A DNA stretch of 64,000 bases from Planktomarina temperata RCA23. GTDB lineage: Bacteria; Pseudomonadota; Alphaproteobacteria; Rhodobacterales; Rhodobacteraceae. The position numbers and the translations under genes were made by a program. This document shows, in pieces, positions 10,247 to 18,950 of the stretch; within the stretch, counting starts at the first letter, position 1, and the number at the start of each line of letters is the position of its first letter. A model generated the notes under the pieces. It was not told the origin of the DNA. It was given only the letters and a program-made list of their open reading frames with translations, and made no database searches. The stretch spans positions 2,170,001 to 2,234,000 of the forward strand of contig NZ_CP003984.1 of NCBI RefSeq assembly GCF_000738435.1, written 5' to 3'.

Positions 10247-11058
10247 AGGAATCCCCCTGAATTCTCAATGCCGGTTTTCTTGAGCCCGCGCCGTCGGAAA
10301 TAATCTGCGAGGAGCAGCAGGCTGATCGAAAGCACCAGCAACAATGTACCCAAGGCCATCAAACTGGGCAGTTTTTGTGGGAAGCGCAATTGCCCCCAAA
10401 TATAAACTGGCAGGGTCGGCTCTGTCCCGGCCAAGAAGAAGGCGATAATAAACTCATCAAGAGAGATGGTAAAAGCAATCAACAGGCTCGCCACAATCCC
10501 CGGCATGACCAGGGGGAAAATCACCATCCAAAAGGTGTTCCATCGGGTTTGACCCAAGTCAATCGAGGCCTCTTCAAGGCTTCGATCCAAATTCATAAAG
10601 GCCGACGATAAAATCGCGATGCAAAACGGTGTGCAAATTAAGATATGCCCCAAAATAATCGTAAAGAGCGACAGTTCAAACCCAAGCTGTATGATGACAA
10701 CCAAAAGCGACACGCCGATAATAATCTCGGGCAGCACCATCGGCAGCATGATAAACCCCATGATGGAGCGTCGCGCGGGAAAGGCAAAGCGGGTCGACGC
10801 CCGCGCGGCCAAGACGCCGAAGAGTGTGGAAAATATCGCCGTTGTCACCGCAATCATCAAGCTGTTGCGCACGGCCACATGCAGCGCCTCAGTCGATTGC
10901 AGCACTTCAAACCATTTTGTCGTGAAGCCTTTCAACGGAAAGGACACAATGCTGCTGTCATTGAAGGCGAAGACCGGCAAGAGAATGGCCGGTGCATAGA
11001 GAAACACAAAAAACAGCGCGACATACCATTTGAAAAAATACCCCTTGCCACGCATCAT
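10243..11058 (-). CDS. PotC-like ABC transporter permease
   Basis: Inner-membrane permease of 271 residues with about six hydrophobic segments, the first at residues 10-30. The EAA-type cytoplasmic loop is EEASIDLGQTRWNTFWMVIFPLVMPGI. It overlaps the partner permease and the ATPase gene by 4 bp at each end, which indicates translational coupling. It belongs to the spermidine/putrescine-type class of importers. Confidence 0.92.
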   Translation of the reverse strand: MMRGKGYFFKWYVALFFVFLYAPAILLPVFAFNDSSIVSFPLKGFTTKWFEVLQSTEALHVAVRNSLMIAVTTAIFSTLFGVLAARASTRFAFPARRSIMGFIMLPMVLPEIIIGVSLLVVIIQLGFELSLFTIILGHILICTPFCIAILSSAFMNLDRSLEEASIDLGQTRWNTFWMVIFPLVMPGIVASLLIAFTISLDEFIIAFFLAGTEPTLPVYIWGQLRFPQKLPSLMALGTLLLVLSISLLLLADYFRRRGLKKTGIENSGGFL

Positions 11059-11933
11059 TTGGGCCCTCGCATAAATTTCCTATTCATCCAAACGAACACC
11101 AAGGTCACACATGTCACAATCGCCATGGCAGAAATGGCCAAAGCGGCCCCGAGGGGGGCATTATTGGCCTTTTTGAACTGCAACTCGATCATATTGGAAA
11201 TCATTAACCCATTCGGACCGCCCACCAATCGCGGCGTGACGTAATCGCCGATGGTGGGAATGAAAACAATAATGGTCGCGGCAATGACACCGGGCATCGA
11301 CAGGGGCAATGTCACGCGCAAAAACCGGCGCAGCCGATTGTCACCCAGGTCCTCTGCCGCTTCAATCAAAGAGCGATCGACCCGCTCCAGGGCCACGAAA
11401 ATCGGCAAAATTGCAAAGGGCACCCAAGAATGGGCCAGAGTCAAAACCACGGCGTTTTGATTGTACAATATAAAGCTCAACGGCTGTTCAATCAGCCCAA
11501 GCCCCATGAGGCTGCCATTGACCACGCCGTTATAACCCAAGATCACCTTCCAAAGGAAAATCCGCATCAGATAGCTGGTCCAAAATGGGATGGTGATCAA
11601 AAAGATCCACATGGCCTTGCGTTTGGGCGTGACATGGAAAGAGATGAAATAGGCCACAGGATAGGCCAAAAGCACCGTTAAAGCCGTCACAAAAATTGAG
11701 ATCCTGAGCGAACGGGCCATCAGATATTGATACATTGGCTCGGTCCAAGCCGCCTTGTAATTCTCAAGAGAAAAACTGCGATCTAAAGTCAGATAGCTTT
11801 GCGTCCAAAAGCTGAGCGCCAGCACCATGATCAGGGGGACCGCCAACATCAAAAGCGTAAAAACCAGCGTGGGGCTGATCAAAACCATCCCCTGAGCGCC
11901 TTCACTCCGCAGTCGTTTTCGTAATCCTGTCAC
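11055..11933 (-). CDS. PotB-like ABC transporter permease
   Basis: First permease subunit, 292 residues, about six membrane segments. The EAA loop reads IEAAEDLGDNRLRRFLRVTLPLSMPGV. The start is GTG at 11933, directly after the stop codon of the Rieske oxygenase gene (no spacer). This zero-gap junction ties the importer to the oxygenase in one operon. Confidence 0.92.
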   Translation of the reverse strand: MTGLRKRLRSEGAQGMVLISPTLVFTLLMLAVPLIMVLALSFWTQSYLTLDRSFSLENYKAAWTEPMYQYLMARSLRISIFVTALTVLLAYPVAYFISFHVTPKRKAMWIFLITIPFWTSYLMRIFLWKVILGYNGVVNGSLMGLGLIEQPLSFILYNQNAVVLTLAHSWVPFAILPIFVALERVDRSLIEAAEDLGDNRLRRFLRVTLPLSMPGVIAATIIVFIPTIGDYVTPRLVGGPNGLMISNMIELQFKKANNAPLGAALAISAMAIVTCVTLVFVWMNRKFMRGPK

Positions 11934-13133
11934 CTATGCAGTCCCCTTCCCTAGAAGCGCATCATTGACCTGCGCCATTTGCCCCGGCTCGGGTGGAGCC
12001 GGCTGTCCCATCACCGGCAAAAGCCGACGCAAATGGTCGTGATAGGTTTTCACACCATACTCCAAATCAGAAAATATCACACCGTCATATGCAGAGGATT
12101 TTGTGGCCTCGCAAGACCAAACCATGAGCATCTGATCCTCTTCGGCCGTATCGCGGTCAATCCGTCCACTCAAATAGCGCGCGGCCTTCATTTCGCGGCT
12201 TTCCTCGCGCCGCCGATAGCACATCCCACGCTGCACCGTTTGCGTGGCAGACTGGGGCACTTCTTGATAATAGATGACACTGTCGGGATAGAGGCCGAGG
12301 ACGAAATTAGGGAACATGCCAAAATAGATCCATTGACGCCGCTGGTGCAGCGGAAGGTGATCAGCCTCTGGCAAGATCTCGCGGTATTTTCGCACGCTCC
12401 AGCGGTGGCCATAGGCCTCATTGAATGTCCCGACCGATCGCGAGGTGCCGTTGGCGTATGGCTCGTCAAAATAGCCATCGCCATATAATTGATGCAGCCC
12501 CGGATGGGCTTGGCGCACGTGATAGCCCTCATTGTCCACATCGCGCACAGATTTCCAATTCACCGCCAAAAAATCATCCATTGAATTGCTGTCCGTGGGC
12601 ACCATATTGGCCAAATCATAGGAGGCGATTTCATCATCAAACCGCGCCAGAATTTCTGCCACTGCAGGCTGTGGACCGGCTTGGAATCGAATGAAGACGA
12701 GGCCATTCCAGATTTCCATCTCCAGCGGTTTCAGACCCCATTTCTCGGCTTGCATCGGGGGAAATGTATCTCGATTGGCAATTCCGCGCAGCCCCCCGTC
12801 CAAATTATAGGCCCACCCATGATAGGGGCAGACCATCGCCTTATTGCAGACCCCGCGCGCATCCGGAACAATCCGCGATCCACGATGCCGGCATAGGTTG
12901 TGAAAGCCCCGCAAAATGCCATCATGACCGCGGATCACCAGCGCCCGCTCACCGGCCACATCAAAGGTGACATAGGCGCCAATTTCCGCCGCTTCATTCA
13001 CATGGCAGACAAATTGCCAATGGGTTTTGAACAGGGTCTCACATTCCAGCTCAAACAGTTCCTGCGAAAAATAGGCCCAACCGGGCAAGCCAGAGCGGTC
13101 CCAGTCTTTTGGCAACGCGATATCTGCAGTCAT
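11934..13133 (-). CDS. Rieske [2Fe-2S] ring-hydroxylating/N-demethylating oxygenase, alpha subunit
   Basis: Terminal oxygenase of 399 residues. The Rieske cluster ligands are Cys81-His83 in CRHRG and Cys102-His105 in CPYHGWAY. The mononuclear iron site is in NWKSVRDVDNEGYHVRQAHPG (His205 and His210). Family members oxidise aromatics or demethylate quaternary amines such as glycine betaine, carnitine or proline betaine. Abutting PotB-type transport genes favour an imported amine as substrate (inference). No reductase gene lies in this operon; the only ferredoxin-reductase in the window is PaaE. The ATG at 13133 has GGAG 7 nt upstream; a TTG four codons earlier is less likely. Confidence 0.88.
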   Translation of the reverse strand: MTADIALPKDWDRSGLPGWAYFSQELFELECETLFKTHWQFVCHVNEAAEIGAYVTFDVAGERALVIRGHDGILRGFHNLCRHRGSRIVPDARGVCNKAMVCPYHGWAYNLDGGLRGIANRDTFPPMQAEKWGLKPLEMEIWNGLVFIRFQAGPQPAVAEILARFDDEIASYDLANMVPTDSNSMDDFLAVNWKSVRDVDNEGYHVRQAHPGLHQLYGDGYFDEPYANGTSRSVGTFNEAYGHRWSVRKYREILPEADHLPLHQRRQWIYFGMFPNFVLGLYPDSVIYYQEVPQSATQTVQRGMCYRRREESREMKAARYLSGRIDRDTAEEDQMLMVWSCEATKSSAYDGVIFSDLEYGVKTYHDHLRRLLPVMGQPAPPEPGQMAQVNDALLGKGTA

Positions 13134-13244
13134 GAAAGGCTCCAATCAATATCCCTTGGCATGGAACAGCGGGCGCCCAAAAATATCAACACTAATCTCA
13201 CAAACCACTCGGAATTATGTCGCATTCGCCCGGTCAATTGGGCT

Positions 13245-14561
13245 CTAGGCCCGCAGCCAAAACAGGGTAATGGCCGGGAAGGCCACGAGCAAAATCACCC
13301 GCGCAATGTCAGAGGCCACGAAATACATCACCACCTTATAGGTCTGCGCCAAGGGCGTGCTGCGGTCCATTGCGTTGATGACAAAGAGGTTCATACCCAC
13401 AGGCGGGGTAATCAGCCCCACTTCCACCACGATCAACACCAATATGCCAAACCAGATGGCGATTTGTTCTTGGCTCATGCCGAAATCAAGTTCCACGATG
13501 ACCGGAAAGAAGATCGGAATGGTCAGTAAGATCATAGACAAGCTGTCCATCAAACAGCCAAACACAAGGTAAAACAGCAAAATGATACTCAGCACCACCC
13601 AGGGGCTAAACCCTTGGCTAACCACAAAGTTCGAAATTTCCTGCGGCACTTGGGTCAGGGCCAAAAACCCGTTGTAAAAACCAGCGCCAAGAATGATGAA
13701 GAAGATCATTGCGCTGGATTTTGCGGTGACAAGGAAGCTCTCAATCAGGGTGCTGCGCGTCAATCCTTTATTCATCCACGCAATGAACCCCGTACCGGCC
13801 GCCCCAACCGCCGCCCCTTCCGTGGGGGTGAACCAACCCTGATAGATACCGCCCACCACAAGGGCAAAAACCAGTAGGACCGGCCAGACTTTGAACAAGG
13901 CCGCAAAGCGATCGGCATAGGGCACTGCCGCTTTCACCCCCGCCGCTTCCGGGTGCAGTCGGACATAGATGGAAATGGCAATCACATAGCCAAGCGCCGC
14001 CAAAATCCCCGGAATGAAAGCCGCAAGAAACAGTTTAGCAATATTTTGCTCGGTTAAAATCGCATAGATCACCAAAACAATGGAGGGCGGAATCAAAATC
14101 CCCAGGGTGCCGCCGGCGGCCAAAGTGGCGGTGGAAAAGCCGCCGGAATAGCCATATTTGCGCAATTGGGGCAAAGCAACGCGCCCCATGGTCGCCGCCG
14201 TGGCGAGGGACGAGCCGCAGATCGAGCCAAACCCGGCGCAGGCACCAATGGCCGCCATAGCAATGCCGCCCTTGCGATGGCCCAAAAAGCTCTCAGCCGC
14301 TTTGAACAGGGCGCTGGACATGCCCCCCAGGGTCGCAAAATGCCCCATCAGCAAAAACATTGGCACTATCGACAAAGAATAGCTGGAAAACGTGCTGAAG
14401 GTTTCAGATTTCAACCGGGCCAGCGGCAAATTGAAACTGCCCGTAGTGAAATACAGCCCCACCAAACCCACCAAAAACATCGCAAGACCAATGGGGACCC
14501 GGATGAAAATCAAAATCAGGAGCGCCGGAAAAGAGGCCAAGCCAATCTCTAAGTTGCTCAT
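13245..14561 (-). CDS. TRAP transporter large permease (DctM type)
   Basis: Membrane subunit of a tripartite ATP-independent periplasmic transporter, 438 residues and highly hydrophobic throughout, with the family motifs GGTLGILIPPS and LITPPVGMNLFVI. It forms a sodium-driven uptake system with the DctQ and DctP genes upstream; the DctQ stop overlaps its start by 4 bp. The substrate, probably an organic acid, cannot be inferred from the membrane subunit. Confidence 0.93.
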   Translation of the reverse strand: MSNLEIGLASFPALLILIFIRVPIGLAMFLVGLVGLYFTTGSFNLPLARLKSETFSTFSSYSLSIVPMFLLMGHFATLGGMSSALFKAAESFLGHRKGGIAMAAIGACAGFGSICGSSLATAATMGRVALPQLRKYGYSGGFSTATLAAGGTLGILIPPSIVLVIYAILTEQNIAKLFLAAFIPGILAALGYVIAISIYVRLHPEAAGVKAAVPYADRFAALFKVWPVLLVFALVVGGIYQGWFTPTEGAAVGAAGTGFIAWMNKGLTRSTLIESFLVTAKSSAMIFFIILGAGFYNGFLALTQVPQEISNFVVSQGFSPWVVLSIILLFYLVFGCLMDSLSMILLTIPIFFPVIVELDFGMSQEQIAIWFGILVLIVVEVGLITPPVGMNLFVINAMDRSTPLAQTYKVVMYFVASDIARVILLVAFPAITLFWLRA

Positions 14562-15139
14562 AGGTCCAGTCCTGGTTCTTGGGACAAAATATCTTCACCA
14601 CGCAGGCATTCCACCGCGCGAATACCCGCCACATAAAAAGCAATCACCGCTGTGAGAACGGCTCCGGACAGGCTGGCGGCATAGGCCCACCAAATCGGAA
14701 ATTGCAGCAAAAAGGTGGTGTCGCCATAGCTCTGTTTGGACAGCATACCATTGTAAAGCTGATAGGCGATTGAGATCAGCACAATGGCAAAAATCACATC
14801 AATGCCAAGCTGCAACACCCGGTTGATCCGCATTGGCAGTTTTGCCGTAAAAATATCCACAGATGCGTGGCCTGCGGAAATTTGGCACAATGGCAGAAAC
14901 GCGAAAATGGCAAAGGCCACGCCTGCCTCCACCAGTTCAAAATCGCCATTGATCGGCCCGACGCCCAAATCCAAAGCCCAAGCTGAAAGGCCGGGCATGA
15001 CCGATCCGATCCAGCCGTGCAACAGCCCGTTCAAACTGCGCCCAACTACAGAAATGCAAATCAAAACAATAAGAAGAGTTAAGACCAAACCACCGCAGAT
15101 CGCCATCAAGCGCGCTGCTTGCGTCGCCAAATTCCTCAT
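14558..15139 (-). CDS. TRAP transporter small permease (DctQ type)
   Basis: Four-helix small membrane subunit of 193 residues, with hydrophobic segments beginning near residues 15, 60, 100 and 150. It sits between dctP and dctM in the usual order. Its length is at the upper end for DctQ proteins. Confidence 0.9.
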   Translation of the reverse strand: MRNLATQAARLMAICGGLVLTLLIVLICISVVGRSLNGLLHGWIGSVMPGLSAWALDLGVGPINGDFELVEAGVAFAIFAFLPLCQISAGHASVDIFTAKLPMRINRVLQLGIDVIFAIVLISIAYQLYNGMLSKQSYGDTTFLLQFPIWWAYAASLSGAVLTAVIAFYVAGIRAVECLRGEDILSQEPGLDL

Positions 15140-15166
15140 GTGAATGCCCCGTCTTGCAAATAGAAA

Positions 15167-15196
15167 AACGCTGCGCGAAACGGCCCGCGCAGCGTT
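15167..15196 (-). terminator. Hairpin between TRAP dctP and dctQ
   Basis: AACGCTGCGCG/CGCGCAGCGTT, an 11-bp perfect stem with 8-nt loop, followed on the minus strand by TTTTTC. It lies 18 nt after the dctP stop. It would allow partial termination so that the binding protein is made in excess of the membrane subunits. Confidence 0.7.
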
Positions 15197-15213
15197 GCAT
15201 GTGCTTTAGCGAC

Positions 15214-16242
15214 TTAATTTGCGTTCATCAATGCCGTTGCTTGATCAATCATGGCTTGCCCATCGAGACCACGGCCCTTCATCTCTTCGATCCATGCCCC
15301 ATAGACCGGCTGGGCCGCTTCTGCCCAGACGGCAGATTGCGCCACGTCCAAAGTGACAATACTGTTGCCACGGTTCACGGCAACATCACGGCCAGGCGTG
15401 TCATAGGCTTGCTGCGTCGTGCCGGCAAAGATGGAAAACTCAAGACCTGAGTTATCTTCGATCACCGCTTGCAGATCCGCAGGCAGGGCCGCGAATTTAT
15501 CCTTGTTCATCACCAATACGAAAGTGACCGTGTAGAGCATGGGGCCGGTGAATTCCGTGTGATGTTCGACAAGCTCTGGCACTTTCAGCGCCTTTGTCAC
15601 CTCCCAAGGGATGGTCGTGCCATCAATCACACCTTTGGACAATGCCTCTGGCACTGCTGGCACTGGCATGCCCACAGGGGTGGCGCCCAACTCTTTGAGC
15701 ATTGCATTCACCTGGCGCGACGCGCCGCGGATCTTCATGCCGTTGAAATCCGATGGGACAGTCACAGCCTTATTGGCATGAATAACGCCAGGGCCGTGCA
15801 CCCAGCCGCCCAGCACCTTAAGATTGCCAAACTCGCGCTCGGCAATATCTGCCTCCAACATTTTCCAGAATGCCGCAGAGGCCGGGCCTGCGTCATTCAC
15901 CAAGAAGGGCAGCTCAAAAACTTCGGTTGATGGATAACGGCCCGGCGTATAGCCCACCACATTCCAGGTCATATCAATCACGCCATCGAGCACCTGGTCG
16001 ATCAACTCAGGCGGCTTGCCACCCAATTGCATGGCCGCATAGCGGTTAATTTCGATGCGACCGCCAGAGGCTTGCTCAACATTATCAGCCCAAACATCGA
16101 TAATTTTCGACGGAATCGTCGCCTGCGCGGGCAAAAAGCTTTGCAAGTTGAAGCTATAGTCTGCAGCGCCAGCCATAGTGGACATTGCAAGAGCTGCAAC
16201 GGCACCGCCCAAGGTTCTGTGAATGATCGTATGAAAAGTCAT
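15214..16242 (-). CDS. TRAP transporter substrate-binding protein (DctP type)
   Basis: Periplasmic binding protein of 342 residues with a signal peptide cleaved around AGAADYS (residues 25-28). Typical DctP features are QLGGKPPELIDQVLDGVIDMTWNVVGYTPGRYP and the conserved Arg in MKIRGASRQVN, which usually binds a ligand carboxylate. It is the first gene of the leftward TRAP operon and is divergent from the PhyH-family gene. Confidence 0.92.
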   Translation of the reverse strand: MTFHTIIHRTLGGAVAALAMSTMAGAADYSFNLQSFLPAQATIPSKIIDVWADNVEQASGGRIEINRYAAMQLGGKPPELIDQVLDGVIDMTWNVVGYTPGRYPSTEVFELPFLVNDAGPASAAFWKMLEADIAEREFGNLKVLGGWVHGPGVIHANKAVTVPSDFNGMKIRGASRQVNAMLKELGATPVGMPVPAVPEALSKGVIDGTTIPWEVTKALKVPELVEHHTEFTGPMLYTVTFVLVMNKDKFAALPADLQAVIEDNSGLEFSIFAGTTQQAYDTPGRDVAVNRGNSIVTLDVAQSAVWAEAAQPVYGAWIEEMKGRGLDGQAMIDQATALMNAN

Positions 16243-16300
16243 GATATATCCCTGCCAATGATGAGTGGCACCACTGTAAGATAAACGGCCAACCGATCAA

Positions 16301-16332
16301 CAAAAAAGTCTTATAACAAAAAAGTCTTATAA
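16301..16332. repeat. Perfect 16-bp tandem repeat upstream of dctP
   Basis: CAAAAAAGTCTTATAA occurs twice back to back (16301-16316 and 16317-16332), 58 bp upstream of the dctP start. Each unit carries GTCTTATAAC-like half symmetry, which suits a GntR-type operator pair, but no regulator gene is next to it. Confidence 0.6.
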
Positions 16333-16445
16333 AAGATCTCTACATACCCGAGCCGCCAAGCCAAAACACTTTGCCCGGTGGCAACACCGGGCTGCGCGTG
16401 CCTGCCCAGGCCTTTCGTGTTGAAATGGCGTTATGCAGAGGCCCT
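16333..16445 (+). repeat. Palindromic intergenic element, copy B
   Basis: Short copy of about 113 bp. The left end is AAGATCTCTACATA, hairpin 1 is CCCGGTG-GCAA-CACCGGG around 16374-16391, and the right end is TTTCGTGTTGAAATGGCG followed by TTATGCAGAGG. It lies in the divergent dctP/phyH spacer (16243-16549), which otherwise holds only the tandem repeat and the upstream region of the PhyH gene. Confidence 0.75.
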
Positions 16446-16549
16446 CATTCTTAACGTTTTGGCAAAAAGCGGGGCGCGCACTGCAAACTCAGAATTGAAA
16501 TTGTCACCAGCCTGTGGCAGCACAATAGAAACCAACAAGGATCTCACAC

Positions 16550-17362
16550 ATGCCCCATCCCCTCCTCACCCAAGGCGATATCGACGCCTTTCAACGCGAT
16601 GGCGTGATCTTGGTGAAAGGCCTCTTTGCCGATCATGTGGAGACGCTACGGGCAGGCATTGCGCGCAACATGGACGCGCCGGGCCCCTATGCCGCCGAGA
16701 ATTTGAAATCGGGCGAAGCGGGGCGGTTTTTCGATGATTATTGCAATTGGACCCGCATTCCAGAGTTTGAAACTGTTCTGCGCGAAAGCCCCGCGGCCGC
16801 CGTGGCCGCAGATCTCATGGGCACGCAGCGGGTGCAGATGTTTCACGACCATATTTTGGTGAAAGAACCCGGCACATCCAAAGCCACCCCTTGGCATCAA
16901 GACGGGCCCTATTACTTTGTGGACGGCCAGCAAAATGTGAGTTTTTGGAGCCCGCTTGATCCGGTGACCGAAGCCTCACTCCGCTGCGTTGCCGGCAGTC
17001 ACAAATGGGCCAAACCCGTCTTGCCGACCCGCTGGCTGGCCGAAGAGAGTTTTTATCCCAATGAGGACGACTACATGCCCGTGCCTGACCCCGAGGCCGA
17101 AGGTATGGAGATTCGCGAATGGGCGATGGAGCCCGGCGACGCGGTGGCCTTCAATTTTGGCATTCTGCACGGGGCGCGCGGAAATGACAGCCACCAGCGC
17201 CGCAGGGCCTTTTCTTTGCGGCTTGTGGGCGATGATGCGCGCTATGTGGAGCGTCCTGGCCCGACCTCGCCACCCTTTCCCGGCCATGCGATGAAGCCGG
17301 GCCAACGGCTACGCGAGGATTGGTTTCCCGTGATTTTTGACCGCAGCGATTCCCCGGTCTGA
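16550..17362 (+). CDS. Phytanoyl-CoA dioxygenase (PhyH) family protein
   Basis: Fe(II)/2-oxoglutarate-dependent dioxygenase of 270 residues. The iron triad is His116-x-Asp118 in WHQDGPYY and His207 in GILHGARGND; the basic cluster RRRAFSLRL near residues 217-225 would bind 2-oxoglutarate. The family hydroxylates varied small molecules, so the substrate is unknown. It is divergent from the TRAP operon and convergent with paaE. An AAGGA ribosome site precedes the ATG. Confidence 0.88.
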   Translation: MPHPLLTQGDIDAFQRDGVILVKGLFADHVETLRAGIARNMDAPGPYAAENLKSGEAGRFFDDYCNWTRIPEFETVLRESPAAAVAADLMGTQRVQMFHDHILVKEPGTSKATPWHQDGPYYFVDGQQNVSFWSPLDPVTEASLRCVAGSHKWAKPVLPTRWLAEESFYPNEDDYMPVPDPEAEGMEIREWAMEPGDAVAFNFGILHGARGNDSHQRRRAFSLRLVGDDARYVERPGPTSPPFPGHAMKPGQRLREDWFPVIFDRSDSPV

Positions 17363-17381
17363 GGCGCGGCGCACCCAAGTG

Positions 17382-18449
17382 CTAGACCGCGTCAAAATCC
17401 AAAACGACCAGCTCTGATCGTGGTTTAAATTGGCAGGCCAAAACGTAACCCTGTTCAATTTCCCAAGGCTCAAGCGAGAAGTTTTGCGCCATCTCTCCCT
17501 CCCCTTGGCTCAACTTGCAGCGGCAGGTCGCGCACATGCCATTGGCACAGGAATAAGGAAGCTCAAGTCCAGACTGGCTGGCCGCATCGAGCAGCATGTC
17601 ATCCGCCGCCATGGCAAACCCACGCCGCGCACCATCCAGCACAACCTCAACCCGCGCGCCGCGCGCGGGTGCGGGCTTTTGAGCCGCGCTGGCAATCGGC
17701 AGCGGGCTGGACGGGGTAAAGAGCTCAAATTTAATCCGCTCGGGCGGCACGCCCAAGACTGTCAAAGCCTCGGAAGCCGCCGTGATCATCGGCTGTGGTC
17801 CGCAGATGTAAATCGCATCATAATCCATTGGGGAAATGAGCCCGCGCGTGGCCATTGTGCTCAGTTTCTCCGCATCCATGCGCCCGTTGAAGAGGGCCAC
17901 ATCCTGTGCCTCCTCATCCATCACATGGGTCATCAAAAACCGTGTGAGATACCTATCTTTAAGATCATCAAAGGCTTGGCGAAACATGATGCTTTCGGTG
18001 TTGCGATTGGCATAACACAGGGTAACCGTGCTATCGGCTTCGCCCTCCAACACGGATTGTGCAATGGATTTGATTGGCGTGACACCGGAGCCTGCGGCCA
18101 AAAGCAAATAATTGTGCCGCCCGCCAATTGGCGCCGTGAACCGCCCCTGCGGCGGCATAACCTGCACCACATCCCCCGGCTTCAGGCCCAAAGCAAAGCT
18201 GGAAAAAGCGCCGCCCTCAATCCGTTTGATCCCGACAGAGAGCCGCGGCGCGCCCAGTGGCGAGCAAATCGAATAGGACCGGCGCAGGTCCTGCCCATCG
18301 ACCATGGCGCGCAGGGTTAAATACTGCCCCGGCTCAAAAACAAAATCATTTGCCAAGGCCGCCGGGATGTCAAAACTGAGCTCCACAGAACTGGCGGTAT
18401 CGCTGCGCACGGCGCTGATGGTCAAATCATGAAATTTCAGTTTGGCCAT
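17382..18449 (-). CDS. paaE: Phenylacetyl-CoA epoxidase reductase subunit PaaE
   Basis: Electron-transfer subunit of 355 residues feeding the PaaABC epoxidase. The N-terminal half is a ferredoxin-NADP reductase-like FAD/NAD(P) module (RRSYSICSPLG, LLLAAGSGVTPIKSI). The C-terminal quarter is a plant-type [2Fe-2S] ferredoxin with YSCANGMCATCRCKL and the final Cys in VLACQ. It is the last gene of the leftward paa operon, 12 bp after paaD. Confidence 0.95.
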   Translation of the reverse strand: MAKLKFHDLTISAVRSDTASSVELSFDIPAALANDFVFEPGQYLTLRAMVDGQDLRRSYSICSPLGAPRLSVGIKRIEGGAFSSFALGLKPGDVVQVMPPQGRFTAPIGGRHNYLLLAAGSGVTPIKSIAQSVLEGEADSTVTLCYANRNTESIMFRQAFDDLKDRYLTRFLMTHVMDEEAQDVALFNGRMDAEKLSTMATRGLISPMDYDAIYICGPQPMITAASEALTVLGVPPERIKFELFTPSSPLPIASAAQKPAPARGARVEVVLDGARRGFAMAADDMLLDAASQSGLELPYSCANGMCATCRCKLSQGEGEMAQNFSLEPWEIEQGYVLACQFKPRSELVVLDFDAV

Positions 18450-18461
18450 CGCAGCCTCTCC

Positions 18462-18950
18462 TCAAATACATTTAAAATAATCAAAGGGCTCATGGCAGGC
18501 ATTGCAGCGATACTGGGCTTTGCAAGCGGTGGAGCCAAATTCGGAGAGTTTGGACGTGTCCGTTGCGGCGCAGCGCGGGCAAGCCACTGTGATCTCGCCA
18601 AAGAGTGCGCGTTTCGACGAAGAGCCCGCCACGGGCGGCGCAATCCCATAGGCGCGAAGTTTTTCGCGCCCCTCCTCGGTGATCCAATCCGTGGTCCAAG
18701 CCGGCGCAAGGATCCGCTCAATCACAGGATCAAACCCGGCCTGCCGCAGTGCCGCCTCGATGGCCAATTCAATCGCCAACACCGCCGGGCATCCCGAATA
18801 GGTGGGGGTGACCTTGGCAATCGCCCGACCTTGATCGTCAATGTCGACAGCCCGCAATATGCCCAAGTCCGCCACGGTGACCGCGGGCACCTCGGGATCC
18901 AAAACAGCCGCTGCGGCCTCCCATGCACGGCGGGCCGGAAGCGCTACCAT
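18462..18950 (-). CDS. paaD: Phenylacetyl-CoA epoxidase assembly protein PaaD
   Basis: MIP18/DUF59-type protein of 162 residues thought to help mature metal or Fe-S centres of the epoxidase. The N-terminal DUF59 core is DPEVPAVTVADLGILR and TPTYSGCPA. The C-terminal Cys pairs (CPRC, CNAC) form a probable zinc or cluster site. Its start overlaps the paaC end by 7 bp. Confidence 0.94.
   Translation of the reverse strand: MVALPARRAWEAAAAVLDPEVPAVTVADLGILRAVDIDDQGRAIAKVTPTYSGCPAVLAIELAIEAALRQAGFDPVIERILAPAWTTDWITEEGREKLRAYGIAPPVAGSSSKRALFGEITVACPRCAATDTSKLSEFGSTACKAQYRCNACHEPFDYFKCI

Noticed and set aside
17430-18320. Long plus-strand frame opposite paaE
   Set aside because: Antisense shadow of a well-supported operon gene; no recognisable fold.
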